Assembly: GCF_039503195.1 (NCBI RefSeq)
Contig: NZ_JBCJKP010000001.1
Coordinates: forward strand, 3,286,001-3,350,000
Direction: 5' to 3'
Length of the DNA stretch: 64,000 nt
Origin: Streptomyces mirabilis
Lineage (GTDB): Bacteria > Actinomycetota > Actinomycetes > Streptomycetales > Streptomycetaceae
How positions within the stretch are numbered: position 1 is the stretch's first letter; each line of letters opens with the position of its first letter. Below, piece after piece: positions 47,914 to 56,266 of this stretch. Under the pieces are notes generated by a model, which saw nothing but the letters and a program-made list of their open reading frames with translations, was not told the DNA's origin and did no database searches. Made by a program: the position numbers and the translations under genes.

Positions 47914-48801
47914 ATGACGCAGCTTTCGGCTGCCCCGAAGCAGCCCGTGGAGGGTGCGCGGGCGACCACCGACAGCAGCAAGGCGCTGTACGGAGGCAAG
48001 AGCACCCGCCGCATCACGGTCCGCGACATCACCACAGCCAAGGAGCGCGGCGAGAAGTGGCCGATGCTCACCGCCTACGACGCGATGACCGCGTCCGTCT
48101 TCGACGAGGCCGGCATCCCGGTCATGCTCGTCGGCGACTCGGCGGGCAACTGCCACCTGGGGTACGAGACGACCGTCCCCGTCACCCTCGACGAGATGAC
48201 GATGCTGTCCGCCGCGGTCGTGCGCGGCACCAGCCGCGCCCTGATCGTCGGCGACCTGCCCTTCGGGTCGTACCAGGAGGGCCCCGTCCAGGCCCTGCGC
48301 TCCGCCACCCGCCTGGTCAAGGAGGCCGGGGTCGGCGCGGTGAAGCTGGAGGGCGGTGAGCGCTCGCACCGCCAGATCGAGCTGCTCGTGGAGTCCGGCA
48401 TCCCCGTGATGGCGCACATCGGCCTGACCCCGCAGTCCGTGAACTCCATGGGCTACCGCGTCCAGGGCCGCGGCGAGGAGGCCGCCCAGCAGCTGCTGCG
48501 CGACGCCAAGGCGGTCCAGGACGCGGGCGCGTTCGCGGTCGTCCTGGAGCTGGTCCCGGCGGAACTCGCCGCCGAGGTCACGCGCACCCTGCACATCCCG
48601 ACCGTCGGCATCGGCGCGGGTCCGGAGACCGACGCGCAGGTCCTGGTGTGGACCGACATGCTCGGCCTCACCGGTGGCAGGATGCCGAAGTTCGTGAAGA
48701 AGTACGCCGATCTGCGCGAGGTCATGGGCAACGCGGCGCGCGCGTTCGCGGACGACGTCGTCGGCGGAACGTTCCCTCTCGAGGAGCACTCGGTCCACTG
48801 A
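47914..48801 (+). CDS. panB: 3-methyl-2-oxobutanoate hydroxymethyltransferase (ketopantoate hydroxymethyltransferase)
   Basis: The first step of pantothenate and coenzyme A synthesis: it adds a hydroxymethyl group from methylene-THF to alpha-ketoisovalerate. The protein has 295 residues from the ATG at 47914, which follows AAGGAG; an ATG at 47893 would add seven codons. Motifs are MLTAYDAMTASVFDEAGIPVMLVGDSAGNCHLGYETTVPVTLDEM, VKLEGG, AHIGLTPQSVNSMGGYR-type (MGYRVQGR here) and TVGIGAGPETDAQVLVWTD. Mg and substrate residues (Asp in GDS, Glu in LEGG) are present. It is monocistronic with a good terminator. Confidence 0.95.
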   Translation: MTQLSAAPKQPVEGARATTDSSKALYGGKSTRRITVRDITTAKERGEKWPMLTAYDAMTASVFDEAGIPVMLVGDSAGNCHLGYETTVPVTLDEMTMLSAAVVRGTSRALIVGDLPFGSYQEGPVQALRSATRLVKEAGVGAVKLEGGERSHRQIELLVESGIPVMAHIGLTPQSVNSMGYRVQGRGEEAAQQLLRDAKAVQDAGAFAVVLELVPAELAAEVTRTLHIPTVGIGAGPETDAQVLVWTDMLGLTGGRMPKFVKKYADLREVMGNAARAFADDVVGGTFPLEEHSVH

Positions 48802-48868
48802 GCACCTGGACCTGGGGCTCACGAACACCCGAGGAACACCAAGCCCACTGAGCCACTGCGGCACCAAG

Positions 48869-48901
48869 ACAGCCCGCCGATTTCCCCCGTCGGCGGGCTG
48901 T
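48869..48901 (+). terminator. Rho-independent terminator after panB
   Basis: A 12-bp stem (ACAGCCCGCCGA and complement) is followed by TGCCCCTTTTT. Confidence 0.9.
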
Positions 48902-49078
48902 TGCCCCTTTTTGCGCCTGAACCCGCGTCGCTCTCGCGGACCAAATCGCTCGCCGCGGGGGTTCCTCAATCGATGGTCGCGGTGGTTGTCGGGCAGATAT
49001 CGGCGCTGTCGGTCGGCCCCTTGCCGCTGTAGGCGAGCTGTAGGTGGTTTGTCGGTGGGCGCTGGCACCTTGATGGGC

Positions 49079-50107
49079 ATGACGCGAATCGACAAGAACC
49101 CCGACAGCGGCGCCCGCAGCGCCGTATCCGTGCGGGGGCTGGTCAAGCACTACGGCGAGACCAAGGCTCTGGACGGCGTGGACCTGGACGTCCGCGAGGG
49201 AACCGTCCTCGGGGTGCTCGGTCCCAACGGTGCCGGCAAGACCACCCTCGTCCGTATCCTGTCCACCCTCATCACCCCCGACGCCGGCCGGGCCACCGTC
49301 GCGGGCTACGACGTGCTCACGCAGCCCCGCCAGCTGCGCCGCGTGATAGGCCTGACCGGTCAGTACGCCTCGGTCGACGAGAAGCTCCCCGGCTGGGAGA
49401 ACCTGTACATGATCGGGCGGCTGCTCGACCTGCCCCGCAAGGACGCCCGCCGGCGCGCCGACGAGCTCCTGGAGCGCTTCTCGCTCACCGAGGCGGCCAA
49501 GCGCCCGGCATCGACGTACTCCGGCGGTATGCGCCGCCGTCTCGACCTCGCCGCCTCCATGATCGGCCACCCGTCCGTCCTCTATCTGGACGAGCCGACC
49601 ACCGGGCTCGACCCGCGCACCCGCAACGAGGTGTGGAAGGAGGTCAAGCGGATGGTCGCGGACGGCGCCACCGTGCTGCTCACCACCCAGTACATGGAGG
49701 AGGCCGAGCAGCTGGCCTCCGAGCTGACGGTCATCGACCGCGGCAAGGTCATCGCCAGCGGCCGGATCGACGAGCTGAAGGCCCGGGTCGGCGGCCGCAC
49801 GCTGCGCATCCGCCCGGTGGACCCGCTGGAGCTGCGCCCGCTGGCCTCCCTCTTCGACGAACTGGGGCTCACCGGCCTCGCCGCCTCGGTCGTGGACACC
49901 GAGACCGCCACCGTGCTGGTCCCGATCCTCAGCGACGAACAGCTCACCGCCGTGGTCGGCGCGGTCACCGCGCGCGGCATCACCATCGGCTCCATCTCCA
50001 CCGAACTGCCCAGCCTGGACGAGGTGTTCCTGTCCCTCACCGGCCACAAGGCCAGTGCCCCGCAGGACGCCGCCCCCGCCCGCGCCTACGAGGAGGTCTC
50101 CGCATGA
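49079..50107 (+). CDS. ABC transporter ATPase, daunorubicin-resistance (DrrA) type
   Basis: A 342-residue ATP-binding subunit of a drug/lipid exporter. Walker A is GPNGAGKTTLVR at about residue 48, the signature is YSGGMRRRLDLA, Walker B is VLYLDEPTTGLDP, and the H-loop TTQYMEEAEQL is of the DrrA kind. A C-terminal extension (about 230-342, LDEVFLSLTGH) is typical. The start is 49079 or 49073 (MG before MTRIDKN); no strong ribosome site. Its TGA overlaps the ATG of the membrane subunit. The exported compound is unknown. Confidence 0.92.
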   Translation: MTRIDKNPDSGARSAVSVRGLVKHYGETKALDGVDLDVREGTVLGVLGPNGAGKTTLVRILSTLITPDAGRATVAGYDVLTQPRQLRRVIGLTGQYASVDEKLPGWENLYMIGRLLDLPRKDARRRADELLERFSLTEAAKRPASTYSGGMRRRLDLAASMIGHPSVLYLDEPTTGLDPRTRNEVWKEVKRMVADGATVLLTTQYMEEAEQLASELTVIDRGKVIASGRIDELKARVGGRTLRIRPVDPLELRPLASLFDELGLTGLAASVVDTETATVLVPILSDEQLTAVVGAVTARGITIGSISTELPSLDEVFLSLTGHKASAPQDAAPARAYEEVSA

Positions 50108-50928
50108 GTACCGCCGTTGTCGAAGCCCCCCTCGCCGCGAAGGGCGACCCCCGCATCTCGCCCCGCGCGCACGCGCGCCACATCGGTGCCCTCGTCCGCC
50201 GCAACCTGCTGTGGATCCGCCAGGACCCGGAGTCGATGTTCGACGCCGTCCTGATGCCGGTCGTCTTCACCCTGCTGTTCGTGTACGTCTTCGGCGGCTC
50301 CATCGGGCAGTCGCTCGGCGGCGGGCAGGACAGGTACGTGCAGTACGTGGTGCCCGGTCTGATGGCCATGACGGCGATGAACATCGCCACGGCCGTCGGC
50401 ACCGGCTTCAACGAGGACTTCCAGAAGGGGGTGATGGACCGCTTCCGCACCCTGCCGATCGGCCAGGGCTCCGTGCTCTTCGCCAAGATCGTGGTGGAGC
50501 TGATGCGGATGCTCGTCGCGACGACGATCCTCATGATCGTCGGCGTGCTGGTCGGCTTCGACATCACGAACTGGCCGGGTCTGTTCGCCTCCGTGGGGCT
50601 CTCCGTCCTCTTCGGCTCGTCCCTGATGTGGATCTTCCTGGTCCTCGGGGTGACGATGAAGAACGCGCAGTCCGTGCAGGCGATGGGTTTCCTGGTGCTG
50701 ATGCCCCTGCAGTTCGGCTCGTCCATCTTCTCGCCGACCCGGACCATGCCCGGCTGGCTGCAGAACTTCACCGACTACAACCCGCTGTCCGCGCTCGCGG
50801 ACACCACGCGCGGCCTGATGGTCGGCGGCCCGGTCACGCACAGCCTGTGGGTGACCCTCGCCTGGACGGCAGGGCTCACCTTGGTCATGGCGCCGATCGC
50901 GATCCACAAGTTCCGCACCAAGAGCTGA
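50104..50928 (+). CDS. ABC-2 type permease, DrrB-like
   Basis: A 274-residue, six-helix membrane subunit that pairs with the upstream ATPase through an ATGA overlap. The ABC-2 permease pattern is clear: DAVLMPVVFTLLFVYVFGG, RFRTLPIGQGSVLFAKIVVELMRM (coupling loop region), and QFGSSIFSPTRTMPGWLQNFTDYNPLS near the end. The pair resembles DrrAB exporters of anthracyclines and lipids. The gene ends about 50 bases before the convergent large regulator. Confidence 0.92.
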   Translation: MSTAVVEAPLAAKGDPRISPRAHARHIGALVRRNLLWIRQDPESMFDAVLMPVVFTLLFVYVFGGSIGQSLGGGQDRYVQYVVPGLMAMTAMNIATAVGTGFNEDFQKGVMDRFRTLPIGQGSVLFAKIVVELMRMLVATTILMIVGVLVGFDITNWPGLFASVGLSVLFGSSLMWIFLVLGVTMKNAQSVQAMGFLVLMPLQFGSSIFSPTRTMPGWLQNFTDYNPLSALADTTRGLMVGGPVTHSLWVTLAWTAGLTLVMAPIAIHKFRTKS

Positions 50929-50978
50929 CGTTCGCGCACAGGACCACGAAAACCCCGGTGCGCGTCCCCCGGTCCGCG

Positions 50979-53900
50979 TCACACGAGGGCGGCGGCCTCC
51001 TCCAGGGAGAGCCCGCCGCCCTCGGCGTACGCGGCCTCGTACGTCGCGTCGTCCAGCACGGCCCGTACGTCGGCCTCCGCCCGTGCGCGCACCTCGTCCT
51101 CCATCGGGCCCACGAAGTGCCCGGGCGGCAGCAGCTGGTCGGCGGCCCCGAGCAGCACGGCCGCGTCGCGGACGCGGCGGCCCTCGTCCAGACCGGTGAG
51201 GGCGATGGCTGCGGTGGTCAGATGCGCGGAGGGCATGTGCGGGGCGATCATCTGCGACAACGGGTCGCCCGCCCGCGCCAGCGCCTGCCGCACCTTCTCC
51301 AGGGCGGACTCGTGCAGCCCCTCGAGCGCGTCCAGCCAGGCCTCGACGCCCACCACGAACCCCTCGAAGACCACGAAGGTGACCGCTTCGAAGTTCTCGC
51401 GCAGGACCCGCATGTGTTCGCGTGCCTCGGCGACCCGGCCGCTGCGGGCCATCCACATCGCCAGGAACAGCCGGGAGGCGGGCATGGCCTCGTTGTAGGC
51501 GCCGTCGCCGCGCTCCAGGACCTGCCGCAGCAACCGCTCGCCGCGTTCCGTGTCACCGGACTCGATGAGCACACCGCCGAGCCGGGTGCTCAGGACGGCC
51601 GTCTGGGCGTGTGCGCCGAGCCCCGCGGCGTGGGTCATGGCCTCCGTGTAGTCCGCGGCGGCGAGCGTGAACTCGCCCCGGCGCTCGTGGGCCTCACCGC
51701 GTGCGGACAGCGCCTCGGCGGCGCCCCAGGCGTCCCCGAGCCGGGTGAAGAGTTCCAGTGCCTCGTCGGCGTCCCGGGTCGCGTCGCCCGCCCAGGTGGC
51801 CCGGTTGGCGAGGATGTTGGCGCGCATCTGGAGGGCGACGGCGAGTTCCCACTCGTAGCCGAGTTCGCGACAGGTCTGGACGGTCGCGTCGATGACGGAG
51901 CGCATCCGCTCGATGTCGGCGGTCAGGATCACGGCGTAGAACCAGAGGTTGCCGGGGGTGCGGCAGGTCTGCGGCTGGCCCGGGCAATAGGTCTCGCTGA
52001 TGACGCGCAGTTTCCGCTTGGCCTGCGGGGTGTCCCAGGCCGCCATGTCCATGTCCATGCAGGAGAGATGGACGAGGTGGACACCGCGGCGGGCCTCTTC
52101 GAGGACCTCGGGGCGCATCGGCGGCGGGGTGTCGGTGCAGCTCTCCAGCAGCGGGGCGGCCGGCCGCACGGGCTCGGCGAAGGGGTCCGGGCCGAGGGCC
52201 ATGACCTCACGGGACCAGTGGCGGGCCATCAGCCGCAGATCGCGCATCTGCCAGTACCAGGTCAGGGAGAGGACCAGGCAGAGCGCCTCCTGCTCGTCGC
52301 GGGCGGCGACGGCGTGCTGGAGGGCGGCGCGGATGTTCTCCGACTCGGTCTCCAGCCGTGCGATGGCGGCGCGCTGGCCCGGGCCGCGCAGCCGGCGGTC
52401 GGTGGTGCGGGCCACTTCGCGGTAGTGCGTGAGGTGGGCGCGCTCGGCGGCGGGGCGCTGCCCCGACTCGTCGAGTCGCTCGCCCGCGTACTCGCCGACG
52501 GTCTCCAGGAGCCGGTAGCGCATCTCGTCGTCCCCCCAAGGAGCGGCCACGACGAGGGACTTGTCGACGAGCGAGCCGAGCGCTTCCAGGGCGGCCGGTC
52601 CGCAGACGGCCTCGGCGGCGGCGAGGTCGCAGCCGCCCGCGAAGACGGACAGCCGCCGCAGCACGTCCCGTTCGTCCTCGTCGAGGAGGTCCCAGGACCA
52701 GTCGACCACGGCGCGCAGGGTCTGCTGGCGCGGCAGGACGGTACGGCTGCCGGAGGTCAGCAGACGGAACCGGTCGTCGAGCCGGTCGGCGATCTGACGC
52801 GGGGTGAGCATCCGCAGCCGGGCGGCGGCGAGTTCGATGGCGAGCGGCAGTCCGTCGAGGCGGCGGCAGATCTCGGCGGTGGCCGCGGGGTCGTCCTCGA
52901 CCCGGAAACCCGGGCGGGCGGCGGCCCCCCGGTCGGCCAGCAGCCGCAGCGCGAACGGTTCCGGCAGCGGCTCCACGGGGCGCAGCAACTCCCCCGGTAC
53001 GCCGAGGGGTTCGCGGCTGGTGGCCAGCACCGTCAGGCCGGGGCACCGCTCCAGGAGCTCCTCGACGAGACGCGCGGCGGCGTCCACGACGTGCTCGCAG
53101 TTGTCGAGGACGATCAGCATGCACCGCTTGGCGCAGTACTCGGCGAGCCGCTGGAGGGGGTCGTCGTGCCGTTCGGCGGCGGCCCGCATCTCCTCGGCAC
53201 CGGCGCCGCGCAGCACGGTCTCGCGGGCTCCGACGGCGGTGAGCACGGCCTCGGGCACGGCCTTCGGGTCGTCGACCGGCGCGAGTTCGGCCAGCCACAC
53301 CCCGTCCGGCGCGGTGTCCGCCACCGTCTCCGCCGCCTCCTGCGACAGCCGGGTCTTGCCGGCCCCACCGGGCCCGAGCAACGTCACGAGCCGAGCCGCC
53401 GCCAGATCCTCCCGGATCGTGTCGATGTCCGCCGCCCGCCCGACGAAGGAGGTCAGCCGGGCGCGGAGGTTGCCGGGGGGCGGCGATGCGGAGCGGCCAT
53501 GTTCGGCCGGTGCGGCCCGGTCCCCGGTCAGGTCCGCGGAGCGGGGTCGCGGGCGCCGGGCGTGCGCCCTGCCGCCGTCGTCGGCCGGGCTGAGCAACTC
53601 CTCGTGCAGGGCGCGCAGTTCGGGGCCGGGGTCGGAGCCGAGCCGGTCGGCCAGCAGCTCCCGTACGGACTCGTAGGCGGCGAGGGCCTCGGCGGGACGG
53701 CCGGCGTCGCGCAGGGCGCGCAGACGCAGGACGTGCAGGGGCTCGTCCAGGGGGTGGAGGTCACACAGGGCGGTGAGCTCGGGCAGGGACTGTTCGGCGT
53801 GGCCGAGGGCGAGGGCCGCCGCGAACCGGGCGCGCCGTACGTCGAGGCGGCGGGTCTCCCAGCGGGCCGACTCGGCGGCCCGGTCCGGGAGGTCCGTGAG

Positions 53901-54311
53901 GGCCGGCCCGCGCCACAGGGCGAGGGCGTCGTCGAGGGCCTCGGCCGCCTTCGTGGGGTCGCGGTCGGCGAGCGCGCGTACGCCCTCGCCCGCGAGCCGC
54001 TCGAAACGGTGCAGGTCGATGTCGTCGGCGCCCGCGGCCAGCCGGTAGCCGCCGTCCCCCGAGTCCACCGCCTGCGGCCCGAGCGCCCTGCGCAGCCGTC
54101 CCACCAGGGCCTGGAGCGCGCCCGGTGCGTCGGCGGGCGGATCGCCGTCCCACACCTCGTCCACCAGAACGGCCGCGGGCACGGTCCGTCCGGGCCGCAG
54201 CGCGAGCACGGTCAGGAGGGCGCGCAGCCGCGCCCCGCCGAGCACGACGGGCGTGCCGTCGGGGCGGAGTGCCTGGGTGGTGCCAAGGATCCGGTAGCGC
54301 ACGGGGTCCAT
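50979..54311 (-). CDS. Large AfsR/SARP-like regulator (BTAD + NB-ARC + TPR)
   Basis: A 1110-residue cytoplasmic regulator. Residues about 1-95 are an OmpR-type DNA-binding domain (GARLRALLTVLALRPGRTVPAAVLVDEVW), and about 98-240 are the BTAD domain. An NB-ARC ATPase has the P-loop LLGPGGAGKTRLSQEAA near residue 315, LIVLDNCEHVVDAAARLV, and TSREPLGVPGE. The C-terminal half (about 640-1080) is TPR-like helices that probably sense a partner or signal. Such proteins switch on antibiotic or morphological genes. It converges on the DrrAB-like exporter and is divergent from an M50 protease. The target genes are unknown. Confidence 0.92.
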   Translation of the reverse strand: MDPVRYRILGTTQALRPDGTPVVLGGARLRALLTVLALRPGRTVPAAVLVDEVWDGDPPADAPGALQALVGRLRRALGPQAVDSGDGGYRLAAGADDIDLHRFERLAGEGVRALADRDPTKAAEALDDALALWRGPALTDLPDRAAESARWETRRLDVRRARFAAALALGHAEQSLPELTALCDLHPLDEPLHVLRLRALRDAGRPAEALAAYESVRELLADRLGSDPGPELRALHEELLSPADDGGRAHARRPRPRSADLTGDRAAPAEHGRSASPPPGNLRARLTSFVGRAADIDTIREDLAAARLVTLLGPGGAGKTRLSQEAAETVADTAPDGVWLAELAPVDDPKAVPEAVLTAVGARETVLRGAGAEEMRAAAERHDDPLQRLAEYCAKRCMLIVLDNCEHVVDAAARLVEELLERCPGLTVLATSREPLGVPGELLRPVEPLPEPFALRLLADRGAAARPGFRVEDDPAATAEICRRLDGLPLAIELAAARLRMLTPRQIADRLDDRFRLLTSGSRTVLPRQQTLRAVVDWSWDLLDEDERDVLRRLSVFAGGCDLAAAEAVCGPAALEALGSLVDKSLVVAAPWGDDEMRYRLLETVGEYAGERLDESGQRPAAERAHLTHYREVARTTDRRLRGPGQRAAIARLETESENIRAALQHAVAARDEQEALCLVLSLTWYWQMRDLRLMARHWSREVMALGPDPFAEPVRPAAPLLESCTDTPPPMRPEVLEEARRGVHLVHLSCMDMDMAAWDTPQAKRKLRVISETYCPGQPQTCRTPGNLWFYAVILTADIERMRSVIDATVQTCRELGYEWELAVALQMRANILANRATWAGDATRDADEALELFTRLGDAWGAAEALSARGEAHERRGEFTLAAADYTEAMTHAAGLGAHAQTAVLSTRLGGVLIESGDTERGERLLRQVLERGDGAYNEAMPASRLFLAMWMARSGRVAEAREHMRVLRENFEAVTFVVFEGFVVGVEAWLDALEGLHESALEKVRQALARAGDPLSQMIAPHMPSAHLTTAAIALTGLDEGRRVRDAAVLLGAADQLLPPGHFVGPMEDEVRARAEADVRAVLDDATYEAAYAEGGGLSLEEAAALV

Positions 54312-54442
54312 TGTCTCCGGTGGTGTGACGTTCTCGGGCCCCCACCCTCTCCGGAACCAATGACCGATCGCGAGACGTTTTCCCTGCGAGCCCGGTACGG
54401 TCGGGCAGGCCCAGCACCATGCGTACCAGTCAGAGGAGCCCC

Positions 54443-55243
54443 ATGACCACCGCCGCTTCCCGTCGCAGCAGCGACCGGAGGATCAGCCCCGTCTTCGTCG
54501 GGATCGTGGCCGTGATGGCGGTGACCGGGTGGGCGACATGGACCGGGTTCGCCGAGCAGCCCGGTGTGGCCGTGTTCCTCTTCGTGACGGCCGCCTGGAT
54601 CGTCTCCCTGTGCCTGCACGAGTACGCGCACGCGCGCACCGCCCTGCACAGCGGCGACATCTCGATCGGCGCGAAGGGCTATCTGACGCTCAACCCGCTG
54701 AAGTACACGCATGCGCTGCTGAGCATCGTGCTGCCGGTGATCTTCGTGATCATGGGCGGGATCGGTCTGCCGGGCGGGGCGGTCTTCATCGAGCGGAACA
54801 GGATCCGGGGCCGCTGGAAGCACAGTCTGATCTCGGCGGCGGGTCCGCTGACGAACGTGCTGTTCGCCGTCGTGTGCACGGCGCCGTTCTGGCTGCACGC
54901 CCTGGACGGCGTGCCGCGGGACTTCCAGTTCGCGCTGGCGTTCCTCGCGCTGCTCCAGGTCACGGCCGCGCTCCTGAACTTCCTGCCGGTCCCGGGCCTG
55001 GACGGCTACGGCGTGATCGAGCCCTGGCTGTCGTACAACGTCAAGCGCCAGGTGGAGCCGTTCGCCCCGTTCGGCCTGCTGTTCGTGTTCGCGGTGCTGT
55101 GGATCCCGTCGGTGAACACGGCTTTCTTCGACGTGATCCACTCGATCCTGAACAGCCTGGGGATCAACGAGATCCAGACGTACTGCGGTCAGGAGTTCTA
55201 CCGCTTCTGGCAGGGCACGAACGAGTTCTGCTCGGTCAGCTGA
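54443..55243 (+). CDS. M50 family membrane site-2 protease-like protein
   Basis: A 266-residue polytopic membrane protein with the intramembrane zinc motif HEYAHA (VSLCLHEYAHARTALHSGDISI) and a second metal motif LNFLPVPGLDGYGVIEPWL, where Asp is the third ligand. It has five to six predicted helices. Site-2 proteases of this small type release membrane-bound regulators, but no anti-sigma partner is adjacent. GAGGAG lies five bases before the ATG at 54443, so the upstream ATG at 54419 is not used. The 3' end overlaps the next gene by 8 bases. Confidence 0.85.
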   Translation: MTTAASRRSSDRRISPVFVGIVAVMAVTGWATWTGFAEQPGVAVFLFVTAAWIVSLCLHEYAHARTALHSGDISIGAKGYLTLNPLKYTHALLSIVLPVIFVIMGGIGLPGGAVFIERNRIRGRWKHSLISAAGPLTNVLFAVVCTAPFWLHALDGVPRDFQFALAFLALLQVTAALLNFLPVPGLDGYGVIEPWLSYNVKRQVEPFAPFGLLFVFAVLWIPSVNTAFFDVIHSILNSLGINEIQTYCGQEFYRFWQGTNEFCSVS

Positions 55244-55403
55244 CGGACCTGCCGCGCCGCGCGTAGTACCACGTCATGTTGGACGACAGTCCGGCCAGCA
55301 GCACCCACACGATCCCCAGCCAGCTGCCCTGGACGAAAGAGACGACGGCCGCGGCGACGGACAGGACGCAGACGGCGAGGGCGTAGAGGGCGAGGCGGGG
55401 CAT
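55236..55403 (-). CDS. Small two-helix membrane protein
   Basis: A 55-residue protein, MPRLALYALAVCVLSVAAAV followed by VSFVQGSWLGIVWVLLAGLS and SNMTWYYARRGRSVS. Two hydrophobic helices, a basic tail and AGGAG nine bases before the ATG support it as a real gene. It converges on the M50 protease gene with an 8-base overlap. No known family is recognised. It could work with the protease, but this is only a guess from position. Confidence 0.7.
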   Translation of the reverse strand: MPRLALYALAVCVLSVAAAVVSFVQGSWLGIVWVLLAGLSSNMTWYYARRGRSVS

Positions 55404-55434
55404 GGGGGTCGGCTCCTGTCGGGACGGTTCGGAC

Positions 55435-55484
55435 GAGGTCGTACGCGACCTACCAGGTCGTACGAGGTCTACGAGGTCGTACGG
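55435..55484. repeat. AGGTCGTACG short repeats
   Basis: GAGGTCGTACG-like words occur three times, with AGGTC(T/C)TAC variants between, in the gap between the small membrane gene and the F420 reductase. No other feature is seen there. Confidence 0.6.
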
Positions 55485-55514
55485 CGTCCAGTGTCCCCCA
55501 TGCCCGTGCGACCG

Positions 55515-56219
55515 CTATACGTCCGTCACCCGGAGGCCCGCGTGGGCCTTGTAGCGGCGGTTCACGGAGATCAGGTTCGCCACCAGTGCCTCGACCTGAT
55601 GGGCGTTGCGCAGCCGGCCGGAGAAGACACCACGCATGCCGGGGATGCGGCCGGCCAGCGCCTGCACGATCTCGACGTCCGCGCGCTCCTCGCCGAGGAC
55701 CATCACGTCGGTGTCGATCTCGTCGACCTCCGGGTCCTGGAGGAGGACGGCCGACAGGTGGTGGAAGGCGGCCGCGACCCGGGAGTCCGGCAGCAGGGCG
55801 GCGGCCTGCTCGGCGGCGCTGCCCTCCTCCGGCTTCAGGGCGTAGGCGCCCTTCTTGTCGAAGCCGAGCGGATTGACACAGTCGACGACGAGCTTGCCGG
55901 CCAGCTCCTCGCGCAGCGATTCCAGAGTCTTGCCGTGCCCCTCCCACGGCACGGCGACGATCACGATGTCGCTGCGTCGCGCGCACTCGGCGTTGTCGGC
56001 GCCCTCGACACCGTGGCCCAGCTCCTCGGCGGCGGTCTGCGCGCGTTCCGCGGCACGCGAGCCGATGATCACCTTCTGGCCGGCCCTGGCGAGCCGGTAG
56101 GCCAGGCCCTTGCCCTGGGGGCCGGTGCCGCCGAGGACGCCGACGACGAGCCCGGACACGTCGGGAAGGTCCCAGGGGTCCTTCGCGGGGGCCTTCTGTG
56201 CACTGTCAGTAGAGGTCAT
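55515..56219 (-). CDS. npdG: NADPH-dependent F420 reductase (F420H2:NADP oxidoreductase)
   Basis: A 234-residue cytoplasmic enzyme that moves hydride between NADPH and coenzyme F420, feeding reduced F420 to reductases used in antibiotic and redox metabolism. The dinucleotide fold opens with VGVLGGTGPQGKGLAYRLA, and the family pattern continues with IIGSRAAERA, DIVIVAVPWEGH and VVDCVNPLGFDKKGAYALKPEEGSAAEQAA. The start ATG at 56219 is kept. An N-terminal extension of about 25 residues is normal in Streptomyces. No F420 biosynthesis genes are in the window. Confidence 0.92.
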   Translation of the reverse strand: MTSTDSAQKAPAKDPWDLPDVSGLVVGVLGGTGPQGKGLAYRLARAGQKVIIGSRAAERAQTAAEELGHGVEGADNAECARRSDIVIVAVPWEGHGKTLESLREELAGKLVVDCVNPLGFDKKGAYALKPEEGSAAEQAAALLPDSRVAAAFHHLSAVLLQDPEVDEIDTDVMVLGEERADVEIVQALAGRIPGMRGVFSGRLRNAHQVEALVANLISVNRRYKAHAGLRVTDV

Positions 56220-56266
56220 GGGCCGACTTTACGTGTCGCGGTTCCCGCCCCGGGGGCTGCGGGGGC

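Noticed and set aside
50055..54446. 1463-residue plus-strand open frame across the SARP-type gene
   Set aside because: An antisense artefact of codon bias; the opposite strand encodes clear DNA-binding, P-loop and TPR domains.
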